Origin: Streptosporangiales bacterium
GTDB taxonomy: Bacteria; Actinomycetota; Actinomycetes; Streptosporangiales; Streptosporangiaceae
DNA length: 32,598 bases
Direction of reading: 5' to 3'
Assembly (NCBI GenBank): GCA_009380095.1
Contig: WHSL01000043.1
Coordinates: forward strand, 1-32,598
Below the pieces are notes generated by a model, which ran no database searches, was not told the origin of the DNA, and saw only the letters and a program-made list of their open reading frames with translations. Numbering within the stretch: position 1 is the stretch's first letter; every line of letters begins with the position of its first letter. The position numbers and the translations under genes were made by a program. Positions 8,699-19,400 of this stretch are shown in pieces.

Positions 8699-9175
8699 TC
8701 ACCAATCCCAGGTGCCGACGGGCGGCCACGGCGAGGGCGGCTCCGCCCCCGGCTGGGAGAGGTTCCGGGAGAACATGGACCCCTGCTCCACGCGCGCCCG
8801 CAGCGCGGACCGGAAGCGCTCGTCGGAGGGCAGCCCGGCCTCGTCGGCCGCCGCCAGCATCAGCGTCACGAAGCGCGTGCGCTGCTCCTCGGTGATACGC
8901 AGGTTCGCGTGCGCCCGGAACAGGCCCCGTACGCCGTCGTGGTGCTCGGTGTAGCCCTGCCGCCCACCCATGATCTCCTCGAGGAACGCGGCCAGGTGCT
9001 CCGCGTGCCCCGGCCGCCCGGCCGCGAACATCTCACCGAGCAGGTCGTCGGCGAGCGCGGCCGCGTGGAACAGCCGGACGAACTCCTTGAGCCACTCCCG
9101 GCCCCCGATGTGCTCGAGCATGGTGCGGCCGCCGACCCGGGTGACCCCGGAGGCGCGCAGTCCTTCCACCTTCAC
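8699..9175 (-). CDS. Truncated haemoglobin (group II-like)
   Basis: A 158-residue two-on-two globin. Visible features are LEHIGGREWLKEFV at the start of the fold, EEIMGGRQGY, a probable proximal haem His89 in RAHANLRIT, and the C-terminal SQPGAEP common in actinobacterial group II proteins. Such globins bind O2 or NO and may detoxify NO or peroxide. The start is uncertain: GTG 9175 is preferred because third-position GC bias begins there, with ATG 9121 and ATG 9238 as alternatives. It converges with the HMGS gene (13 bases apart) and diverges from the P450 gene. Whether it serves the pathway, for example by handling oxygen or NO near the P450, is unknown. Confidence 0.85.
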   Translation of the reverse strand: MKVEGLRASGVTRVGGRTMLEHIGGREWLKEFVRLFHAAALADDLLGEMFAAGRPGHAEHLAAFLEEIMGGRQGYTEHHDGVRGLFRAHANLRITEEQRTRFVTLMLAAADEAGLPSDERFRSALRARVEQGSMFSRNLSQPGAEPPSPWPPVGTWDW

Positions 9176-9258
9176 ACCAGGTAGGCAACCAGAGCCCCAC
9201 GCGACGGCTTGCGCAGTATTGAGCGGGAATGTCGGCATCGCCGCCGCAGAGTCGCAGC
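9176..9258. promoter_or_regulatory. Divergent promoter region, globin / P450
   Basis: These 83 bases separate two divergent starts and are richer in A/T than the flanks, so they probably hold both promoters. I see no confident -10/-35 pair and no strong palindrome. An in-frame ATG at 9229 would extend the P450 by ten residues. Confidence 0.4.
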
Positions 9259-10461
9259 ATGACCGAGACGATTCCCGGCACCCACCTCGACCGGTTCCCC
9301 GCGCATCGCGAAGGCCCGTTCCACCCGCCGCGGGCGTACCTGGACCTGCAGCGGGAGCGTCCGGTCCACCGGGTGACGCTGCCGAGCGGGCTGGAGGCCG
9401 TACTGATCACCCGGCACGAGGACGTGCGTGCCGTGCTCGACGACGAACGGATGAGCGCCGACGAGACCGTCCCCGGCTATCCGTTCCTCTACGAAGGGGC
9501 GTTCGAGTCGCCGCTCAAGGGCACGTTCATGCGGGCGGACGGGGAGGCGCACTACCGGATCCGGCGCATGCTGATGAAGGACTTCACCGTGCGCCGCGCG
9601 CAGGCCATCCGCCCCGAGGTGGAGGCGATCGTCGCCGAATGCCTGGACGCGATGGCCGCGCACGGCCCGCCCGCCGACATCGTGACCGACTTCGCGTTCC
9701 CGGTGCCGTCCCGGACGATCTGCCGGATCCTCGGAGTCCCATACGAGGACCGCGAGGTGTTCGAGTCCAACACCCGCGCCATGATCAACACCGCGAGCAC
9801 CCAGGAGCAGGTGGGCGCGGCGATGCAGGCCATCTTCGGGTACCTGGACGAGCTCGTCACCCGCAAGTCGGCCGAACCGGGCGACGACCTCATCTCCCGG
9901 CTGATCGTCGAGGAGCTCGAACCCGGCCGGCTGGACCGCCGGGAGATGATCACGATCGCGCTGATCCTGCTGGTCGGCGGGCACGAGACGACGGCGACCA
10001 TGCTGGGTCTGGGGACGTACGCGCTGCTGGAGCACGCCGCGCAGCGCGCCGAACTGCTCGCCGACCCCGGGCTGTGGGGCACCGCCGTGGACGAGCTGCT
10101 GCGGCACCAGACGATCGTGCAGAACCCGATCCAGCGGGTCGCCCTGGACGACGTCGAGGTCGGTGGCGAGGTCATCCGCAAGGGCGAGGGCGTGCTGCTG
10201 GTGCTCGAGGCGGCGAACCGGGACCCGCGCGCGTACGCCGAGCCTTCCCACATGGACCTGCGGCGGGGTGCGCGTAACCACGTCGCGTTCAGCTTCGGGC
10301 CGCACCACTGCCTCGGCCACGCGATCGCGCGGATGGAGCTGGAGGTCGCCTTCCGGGGGCTGTTCACCCGGTTCCCCGGGCTGCGCCTGGGCGGTGAGCC
10401 GCCGCTGCGGCCGCCCGGCGTGGGCCTGTTCGGCGTGGAGTCGTTGCCGGTCACCTGGTGA
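9259..10461 (+). CDS. Cytochrome P450
   Basis: A 400-residue soluble bacterial P450. The I-helix oxygen-activation motif GGHETT (Glu243-Thr244-Thr245), the K-helix ExxR (Glu279-Arg282) and the haem loop FSFGPHHCLG with ligand Cys351 are all intact. It would hydroxylate or epoxidise the polyketide, needing ferredoxin and reductase from elsewhere. Leinamycin-type clusters also carry P450s (LnmA, LnmZ), but the site of oxidation here cannot be read from sequence. ATG 9259 gives the usual family length; ATG 9229 is possible. It ends 9 bases before the megasynthase start, so the two are probably co-transcribed and the region upstream of the P450 may drive both. Confidence 0.95.
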   Translation: MTETIPGTHLDRFPAHREGPFHPPRAYLDLQRERPVHRVTLPSGLEAVLITRHEDVRAVLDDERMSADETVPGYPFLYEGAFESPLKGTFMRADGEAHYRIRRMLMKDFTVRRAQAIRPEVEAIVAECLDAMAAHGPPADIVTDFAFPVPSRTICRILGVPYEDREVFESNTRAMINTASTQEQVGAAMQAIFGYLDELVTRKSAEPGDDLISRLIVEELEPGRLDRREMITIALILLVGGHETTATMLGLGTYALLEHAAQRAELLADPGLWGTAVDELLRHQTIVQNPIQRVALDDVEVGGEVIRKGEGVLLVLEAANRDPRAYAEPSHMDLRRGARNHVAFSFGPHHCLGHAIARMELEVAFRGLFTRFPGLRLGGEPPLRPPGVGLFGVESLPVTW

Positions 10462-10469
10462 GGGGGAAG
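10461..10469 (+). promoter_or_regulatory. Ribosome binding site of the megasynthase gene
   Basis: AGGGGGAAG lies immediately before GTG 10471 and overlaps the last base of the P450 stop codon. It supports a GTG start and coupled translation with the P450 gene. Confidence 0.65.
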
Positions 10470-10470
10470 C

Positions 10471-13400
10471 GTGCCGGGCGAACCGATCAGCTGCCGGCTC
10501 ACCGTCGGTACCGGCGACTTCGTGCTGCGCCATCACCACGTGTACGGGGTGGGCGTACTGCCGGGTGTCGTGTTCATCGACGTCGTGCTGCGGGTGCTCG
10601 CGGCGCGCGGCGTCCCGCCCGCCGAGGTGACGCTGCGGGACGTGCTGTTCACCGAGCCGCTGACCGGCGACGTGGACCGTGAGGTGCGGGTGGTCGTCGA
10701 TGACGGGTCGGTCACGGTCGACGGGCGCCCGGCCGCCGGTGGGGAGTGGCGGCGGCATCTCACCGCGCGGCTGGTGCCGGGATCGTATGACGATCCGGTG
10801 CTCGACCCGGCTCCGCTCGTCGCCGGTGCGGAGCGGGTGCGGGATCTCGCCGAGCTGTACGCGCAGGCGCGTGGTGAGGACATTGTGCACGGTGCGGCGA
10901 TGCGTGCGGTCGGGCGGCTGTATCTGGCCGGGGACGGGTTGCTCGCGGAGTTCGCGTTGGAGGAGCCGGGGGTCGACGGGTTTCATCTGCATCCCGCGCT
11001 GCTGGACGCCTCGACGTTGATCGCGTTCGCGCGTACGCCTGCGCTGGACGCGCCGTTCATCCCGATCACGATCGACGCGGTGCGGGCGCCGCGCCCGCTC
11101 ACCACGGGCGGGTACGTGCATGTGCCGCGTCCCGAGAGTGTGGCGGCCACCGGGGACGTGATGCGGTCCGGCTATCGCGTGTACGACCGTGGTGGGCTGT
11201 TGATCGCTGAGTTCCGCGGGCTGGCCTGCAAGCGGATCCGGCACCCGGGGCTGATCACCCGGCACGCCGCCGGGTCTGTTGCGGAGGACCCGGTGGTCGG
11301 GTACGCGCGGCGTATCGAGGCGCTGGTGGCGGGGGAGCTCGGGGTTGCGGTCGATCTCGTGGATCGTGGCGTTGGCTTCTACGACCAGGGGCTGGACTCG
11401 CTGGCGATGCTGCGGATCAGCGAACGCCTGGAGGCCGTCACCAGCACCGAGCTGTACCCGACGCTCCTCTTCGAGCACGGCGACATCGACACGCTTGCCG
11501 CGCATCTGGCCGCCACGTACGGGCCGCCGACGCCCGTCGCGCAGGCGGTTCCGGCGCCGGAACCAGGGCGAGAGCCGGCGCCCGAGCCGGGTCCTGTGTC
11601 CGCATCCGAGCATGAGCCGGCGTCCAAACCCAAGCTTGAGCCGGCGTCCGAGAGCGAGCGTGGACCGGCGCCCGAGGCCGAGCGTGGACCGGCCCCCGAG
11701 ACAGAGTCGCGGTGTGGCGGAGAGCAGCGGCCGCAGGGGGAGGTGCGCCTCTATCGGCGAGTGTGGCGGCCCGCGCCAGCGCCCGCGGCCGAACCCGGTG
11801 AGGCGGGGCGCGCCGAGGGCACCGAGGTACGGACGCTCATCGCGCCGACGGAGCCGTACGCGGAGCTGACGGCCGCCGCGCGTGACCTGCTCGGCGCCTC
11901 CCGTCCCGTACTGCTGCACGCTGGCCCGGACACCCCGGAACAGGCGGCACTGGCCGCGGCCGCGCGTACGTTCACCGCCGAGACGCCCCGGCTCACCTGT
12001 CGCAGCGTGGTGACCGCCGGCGATCCGGTGGAGGCGGCGGCCCGGGAGACGTCGATCGGCGGGCCGGAGACCGAGGTCCGGTACCGGGCCGGCCGGCGTG
12101 AGGTGCCACGCTGGGAGCGCCTCACCGGCGCCGGGACCTCGCCGCTGCGCAAGGGCGCCGTCTACCTGATCGTCGGCGGCGGGGGAGGACTGGCCCGCTC
12201 GCTCACCCGCCACCTGACCGAGCGGTACGACGCGCACGTCGTCCTCGCGGGGCGGGGTGTGGACCCCGGCCTGGGCACGGAGTACGTCCGCGCCGACGTG
12301 ACCGATCCGGAGCAGGCTGCCCTCGCCGCCGAACACGCGCGGCTGCTGTATGGGCGGCTGAACGGCGTCTTCCATCTCGCCGGTGTGGTGGACGACGGGG
12401 TGTACGTCGCCAAGGACCCCGCGCGCAGCGCCGCCGTACTCGCGCCCAAGCTGGCCGGGCTGCGCAACCTCGCCGCGGCCACCGCCGAGGACCGGCTCGA
12501 CGTCTTCGCCGTGTTCTCCTCGATCAGCGCGGTGCTGCCCAACCCCGGCCAGGCCGACTACGCGTACGCCAACGCGTACTGCGACGGGTACGCCCAGGCG
12601 CGTGGCCGTCCGTACGTGTCGATCGGCTGGCCATACTGGGCTGATGGCGGGATGCGCGCCGAAGGCCCCGGCATGTCCACCGAACAGGGTCTCGCCGCCC
12701 TGGAGCAGGCTCTCGCGAGCGGAGAGCCGTACGTCGCGGTCACCTGCGGGCGGGAACTGCCGGAGGTCACGCCGGAGACCTCGCCGGCCGGGCGCCCCGG
12801 TGACATCGCGATCATCGGATTCGCCGGCCGCTATCCGCAGGCGCCCGGTCTCGACGCGTTCTGGCGCAACCTGACCGAGGGCCGCGACAGCGTCACCGCG
12901 GTACCGGCCGCCGCGTGGGAGCGGCGTCCCGGCGCCGGCGACGCGGATCCGTACTGGGGCGGGTTCCTGGAGGACGCCGACACCTTCGCGCCCGCCTTCT
13001 TCAAGCTGTCGCGGCGCACCGCCGAGCGGATGGACCCGCAGGAGCGGCTGTTCCTGCAGACCGCGTACCACGCGCTGGAGGACGCCGGGCTGGACCCGGC
13101 CGGGCTGCGCGGCACGCCGGTCGGGGTGTTCGCCGGGGTGATGTGGAGCCATTACCAGCTGCAGGCCGCCGGCGACGGTGTCGCGCCCACGGTGCTGCAC
13201 TCCTCGGTGCCCAACCGAGTCTCCCACCATCTGGACCTCACCGGGCCGAGCGTCGCCGTGGACACCGCCTGCTCATCCTCGCTGGTCGCGCTGCACTTGG
13301 CGGCGGAGAGCATCCGCTCCGGCGACTGCGAGCTGGCCATTGCCGGCGGGGTCAACCTCACCGTGCACAGGCAGAAGTACGCGCAGCTACGCGCGGACGG

Positions 13401-16400
13401 CTTCCTCGCCGAGGACGGCCGGTGCCGGGCCTTCGGCGCGGGCGGCACCGGGTACGTGCCCGGCGAGGGAGTCGGCGCCGTGGTGCTGAAGCCGCTGGCC
13501 CGGGCTCTCGCCGACGGCGACGCGATCGACGCGATCATCCGCGGGTCGGCGGTCAACCACAACGGCCGTACCAGCGGCTACACGGCGCCGGGCCCCGCGG
13601 GGCAGGCGGCGCTGATCCGTGCCGCGCTGGACCGTGCCGGGGTCCCGCCGGAGACCGTCTCCTATATCGAGGCGCACGGCACCGGTACCGCGCTCGGCGA
13701 TCCCATCGAGATCGACGGGCTGACTCGCGCGTACGGCGGCTCCGGGCCGGTCGTTCGTCCGGTCGGCTCGGTGAAGACCAACATCGGGCACCTGGAGAGC
13801 GCGGCCGGGATCGCCGGGCTCACCAAGGTGCTGCTGCAGCTGCGGCATCGCGCGCTCGTACCGTCGCTGCACGCCGATGTGCCCAACCCGGAGATCCCGT
13901 TCGACTCGTCACCGTTCCGGGTGCAGCGGGCCTATGAGCCGTGGCGGCCGCTGGCGGAGGGTGTGCCGTTGCGTGCCGGGATCAGCGCCTTCGGCGCGGG
14001 TGGCGCGAACGCGCACGTCATCGTGGAGGAGCCGCCGGCCGGGCACCGCCGTACCGAAGGGCGGCCGCTCACCCGCTTCCCGGTGGAGCGCTGCTGGCTG
14101 GGCGACTGGGCGGCCGGCCACGATCCCGTTCCGGCGGCCCTGGATGAGCCCGGGGCGGCACGGGTCGAGCCGCTGATGCTGCGCGTGCTGGACCCGGGGA
14201 TCGCGCTGATCGAGCTGCGGGAGCCGATGTTCACCGATGCGCTGCTCTCCGCGCTGGAGAACGCGTTCGCGGAGGTGGAAGCGCGTGCCGAGGTGAAGGC
14301 GGTGGTGCTCACCGGGACCGAGCGGGTGTTCGGCATGGGTGGAACGCCGGAGACGCTCCGCCGCCTCGCCGCGCGCGACGGCTCGTTCACTGAGGCGGCG
14401 TTCCTGTACGAGGGGCCGCCGCGCTGCGCCAAGCCGGTGATCGCCGCCGTCCGGGGGCAGGCGCACGGCGGCGGGCTCGCCTTCGGGTTGCACGCCGACG
14501 TGGCGGTGCTCGCCCGGGACGGCTCCTACAGCGCGAACTTCCTCAAATACGGCTTCACCCCCGGCCTCGGCGCGACCGAGGTACTGCGCCGCCGGTTCGG
14601 CGCCGGTATCGCCGCGGAGATGATGCTCACCGGGCGTACGTACTCCGGCGCCGAGCTGGAACGGCGTGGGGCACAGATGCGGTTCGAGGACGGCGAGCGG
14701 GTACTGCCGGCCGCGCTGGAGCTCGCCCGCTCGATGGCGGAGCTTCCCGTGGGGGCACTCGGTGCGCTCAAGGCCGAGCTGGCCCGGCCGTACCTGGACC
14801 GGCAGCCCGAGGTAATCGCCTCCGAGACCGCGATGCACCAGCGGACCCTGGGCGATGAGGCCACCGCCCTGCTCGCCCACCGCTTCGCCCCCGCCCCCGC
14901 CCCGACGCCCCTCGACCCGGTGCCGGCCCCTCACCCGGCGCCGGCCCTCGAACCGGTGTTGGACGGGGATGTGACGGCGGCCATCGTGGCAGGGCTCTGC
15001 GAACGGCTCTATTTGGAGCCGGGCGAGCTGGACCACGGGCGGCCCTTCACCGATTTCGGCCTCGACTCGATCGGCGCGGTCGAGCTGGTCCGCGACCTCA
15101 ACGAGAGGTTCGACATGGACCTCGACTCGACGGTCGTGTACGACCATCCAACCGTGGCGCGGCTCACCGAGGCGGTCACGGCGGAGATCGCTGCGCAGGG
15201 GGCGCTGCTCCAAGCCGCGACCGCCCCGTCCACACCACCACCTTCAGAACCCGCCGCACCGCGCCGCACCGTCGCCCTCGCACCACTCGACGCCGCCGAG
15301 CAGCCCCCGCCCATCGCCGCCGAGCTGTCTCCGCCCGCCGCCGCCATCCCGCTCCCCACGCTCATCGCCGTCGCCGATCCGCTGCCGCCCCCTGCCGCGG
15401 AGCCGCTACCGCCCCCGGCTGCCGAGCCGCTGTCGGTCTCGGACGCCGGGGCGGGGGCGGTACCGGATCACGAGCGCGGGGGCGATGCGATCGCGGTCGT
15501 GGGCATGTCGGGGCGGTGGCCGGACGCGCCGAGCCTCGACGCGTTCTGGGCGAACCTGCGGGCGGGGCACTGCGCGATCCGTCCCGCGAAGCGGTGGGGA
15601 GCGAACGGCGAGGGCCCGTACGCAGCGCTGCTGGACGACCCGGAGGTCTTCGACCACCGCTTCTTCCACCTCTCACCGCGCCAGGTCGAGGAGATGGACC
15701 CGCAGCAACGACTGTTCCTCACCGAGGCGCACAACGCCCTGGTGGACGCCGGGTACGCCACGACCCCCGGGCTGAACTGCGGGGTCTTCGCCGGCTGCGC
15801 ACCCGGCGACCATCTCACGCTCCTCGCCGACCAGGGCCGGGACGAGAGCGCGGGCGCCTTCCTCGGCTCCTCCGGGTCGATCCTCGCCGCCCGTATCGGC
15901 TACCACCTCGACCTGCGCGGCCCCGCCGTCGCCATCGACACCGCCTGCTCATCGTCGCTGGTCGCGGTACACCTCGCGGCGCAGAGCCTGCTGGCCGGGG
16001 AGACCGATCTGGCGCTGGTCGGCGGGGTGGCGGTGATGCTGACGCCATCGCTGCACGTACGGTCCGTCGCCGTCGGGATGATCTCCCCGACCGGCACCTG
16101 CCGGCCGTTCGACGCCGCTGCAGACGGCATCGTGCTCGGCGAGGCCGTCGGCGCGGTCGTACTGAAGCGGCTCGCGGACGCGCTGCGCGACGGCGACCGG
16201 ATCCACGGCGTCATCCGGGCGAGCGGCGTCAACTCCGACGGCCGCAGCAACGGCATCACCGCGCCCAGCGGCGCCGCCCAGGCCGAGCTGCTACGCCGGG
16301 CGCACGAGCGCGCGGGCGTACGCCCCCGCGACATCGGACTCGTGGAGGCGCACGGCACCGGTACCGCCCTCGGCGACCCGATCGAGCACCGCGCGCTTCG

Positions 16401-19400
16401 CGAGGTGCTCGGCGATGCGGACACGCCGTGGTGCGGGCTCGGCTCGGCGAAGGGCAATGTCGGACACACCACGACGGCGGCGGGCATCACCGGGCTGATC
16501 AAGCTGCTGCTGGCCCTGCGGCACCGCGAGCTGCCGCCGCTCGCCGGGTACGAGCGGCCCAACCCAGAGCTCGACCTGGAAGGCGGGCCGCTGTACGTGG
16601 TGCGCGAGCCGCGTCTCTGGGAGCCAGGTGCCTCCGGCATCCGTATCGGCGCCGTCTCCAGCTTCGGCTTCAGCGGCACCAACGCCCACGTCGTGGTCGC
16701 CGAACCTCTCGGCCCCGGCCCGGAACAGAAGCCGGAACAGGCCACGGAGCCGAGCCCGAAGCGGACGACGACGCCGAAGCAGGAGAGGGGCCAGGCGCCC
16801 CGACCGGGGACGGCTCAGGCGGCGCGACCGGGGACGGGGCACGCGCCCGGACCGGGGACGGGTCAGGCGGCAGGTCCGGAGACCGGGCAGGCGCCGGGGC
16901 CGGGGGTGGGGCAGGCGGCGGGGCCGGGGACGGGGCTGGCAACGAGACCGGGGACCGGGCAGGCGGCCGAGCCGGCACCGGACCTCGCCGGCAGGATGTA
17001 TCTGCCCGTGTGGCGGGAGACAGGTCCGCCGGGCTCGCCGGCGGAGGGCAGGCACGTGGTCTTCCGGTGCGAGCCAGGTCTGGACGCGTTCGCGCAGGCC
17101 GCCGCGCTGCTGCGGGTCGTGCGCGAGCTGCCCGCCGCCGAGCCGGTCACGCTGAAGGTGCTCACCACCGGAGCGACCGCCGCGGCGCCGGGGGAGACGG
17201 CCGATCCCGGCCCGGCAGCGCTGATCGGACTGACCCGCACCATCGCCGCCGAGTACCCGCACTGGCGGGTGGCACTGATCGACGGCGCCGCCGAAAGCGA
17301 GGTCGCGGCGGAGGACTGCGCGCACACCGTGGTCGCATTGCGGGACGGACGGCGCCTCGTCCCCGGCTACGACCCGTTCAGCCCGCCCACCGGACCCGCG
17401 CCATTCCGGCGCGGCGGCACGTACCTGCTGCTCGGAGGGGCCGGTGGCATCGGCCGCGCGGTCAGCGCGCACCTGGCCCGTACGGCCGGAGCACGCCTGG
17501 CCTGGATCGGGCGTCGACCCGAGGACGATGCGATCCGCGCCGCCATGCGGACGGTCGAGGACTCGGGCGGGCGGGCCATGTACGTCACCGCCGACGCCGC
17601 GGACGAGGCGGCCCTGCGACGCGCAGTCAGAGCGGTCCGGGACAGGTTCGGCCCGGTCCACGGCGCCTTCCACACCGCCGTCACGCCGCGCGACCGGCTG
17701 TTGCGCAACACCACCGAGGCCGATCTGGCCCATGTCTTCGCGGCGAAGGTGACCGGCGCCGAGAATCTGGTCGCGGCGCTGCACGGCGAGCCGCTGGACT
17801 TCCTCGCCTTCTTCTCCTCCTCCGCCGGGCTGATCGAGGCGGACGGCCAGGGCGGATACGCCGCCGCGAGCACCTTCCAGGACGCGTACGCCGCATACCT
17901 GCGGGCGGAAGGCGTCCCGGCCACTGTGATCGACTGGGGGTACTGGGCATCGGTGGGCATGGCCGCCGACGACCGTCACCGGGCCGCGTTCGCCGCCGAC
18001 GGCGTCGGCTCCATCGAGCCGCCGCTGGGCATGGCCGCGCTGGAGCGGGTGCTGGCCGCCGGCGTGGAACGCGCCGTGGTCATCGAGGCCGCCCCCGAGG
18101 GGCTGGCCCGGCTCGGGATCACGGCGGCCCCGGAGCCCGCCCCCGGCGAGTCGGCCGCGTACATCAAGCGGGTGTTCGCCGAGGTGCTCGGGCACGCCGA
18201 GGACGAACTGGACGAACGGGTCACGTTCGAAGAGTTCGGCGTCGACTCCGTCGTCGGCGCGGAGATCGTGGAGCGCTTCGAGCGCGACCTCGGACCCCAG
18301 CCGGCGACGCTGCTGTTCGAGGCGAACACGATCGAGAAGCTGGCCGCCCGGCTCACCGCGCCCACGTCCCGGACCGGCGAGCCCGAGGCCGACGAGCCAG
18401 GCCCGGAGCCGGACCTGGACGCCATCGCCGTCATCGGGGTGACGGGCCGCTACCCGGACGCTCCCGATCTGACGGCGTTCTGGGACAACCTGACCGCTGG
18501 GACCTGTTCGATCCGCGAGGTGCCGCCCGGCCGGTTCGACTGGCGCGGCGCCGCCGACTCCCGCAAGGGCCCGCGCGAACACCAGCGCTGGGGCGGGTTC
18601 CTGGACGGCGTCGACGAGTTCGACGCGGGGCTGTTCGGCGTGCTGCCCCGCGACGCCGCCGACATCGACCCGCAGGAGCGGCTGTTCCTGCAGGCCTGCT
18701 GGTCGCTGCTGGAACAGGCCGGGTACCTGGGGGAGTCGCACGAGCCGCGCACCGGCGTCTTCGCCGGGCTGATGTACGGGGCGTACGGGGAGCTCGGCGC
18801 GCAGGCCTGGGAACGCGGCGAGGTCACCGGCGCGCACTCGGCGTACTGGTCGGTCGCCAACCGCGTCTCCTACACCTTCGACCTGACCGGCCCCAGCATG
18901 GCCGTGGACACGGCCTGCTCCTCCTCGCTGACCGCGGTGCACCTGGCGTGTGAGGCCATCCGGCGCGGCGACTGCGCGATGGCGATCGCCGGCGGGGTCA
19001 ACGTGATCCTGCACCCGCTGCACTTCGTGTCCCTCGGCGCGCGCGGCATGCTGGCCGGCGACGGGGTGCCGAAGGTGTTCGATGCGGCCGCGGACGGCTA
19101 CGTGCCCGGGGAGGGCGTGGGCGCCGTACTGCTGAAGCCGCTGCGTACGGCCCTCGCCGACGGCGACGACATCTGGGCGGTCATCGCCGGTACGGCGGTC
19201 AACGCGGGCGGTAAGACCAGCGGCTACACCACACCGAACCCGAACGCGCAGGCCGCGCTCATCGCGGACGCGATCACCCGGTCCGGGCTGGATCCGGCGA
19301 GCGTGGGACTGATCGAGGCGCACGGCTCCGGTACCGCGCTCGGCGACCCGATCGAGCTGGCCGGACTGGCTCAGTCTTTCACCGAGCTCGGCGGCGGTCC

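Noticed and set aside
9172-13230. Open frame of about 1,350 codons on the minus strand opposite the P450 and the start of the megasynthase
   Set aside because: It is antisense to genes with intact catalytic motifs; its composition is Arg/Gly/His/Pro-rich without any domain. Long antisense frames are expected from strong third-position GC bias.
14164-14890. Embedded crotonase as ECH1 dehydratase
   Set aside because: The FLKYGFTPGLGAT stretch is characteristic of PksI-type ECH2; ECH1 motifs were not seen. A search would settle it.
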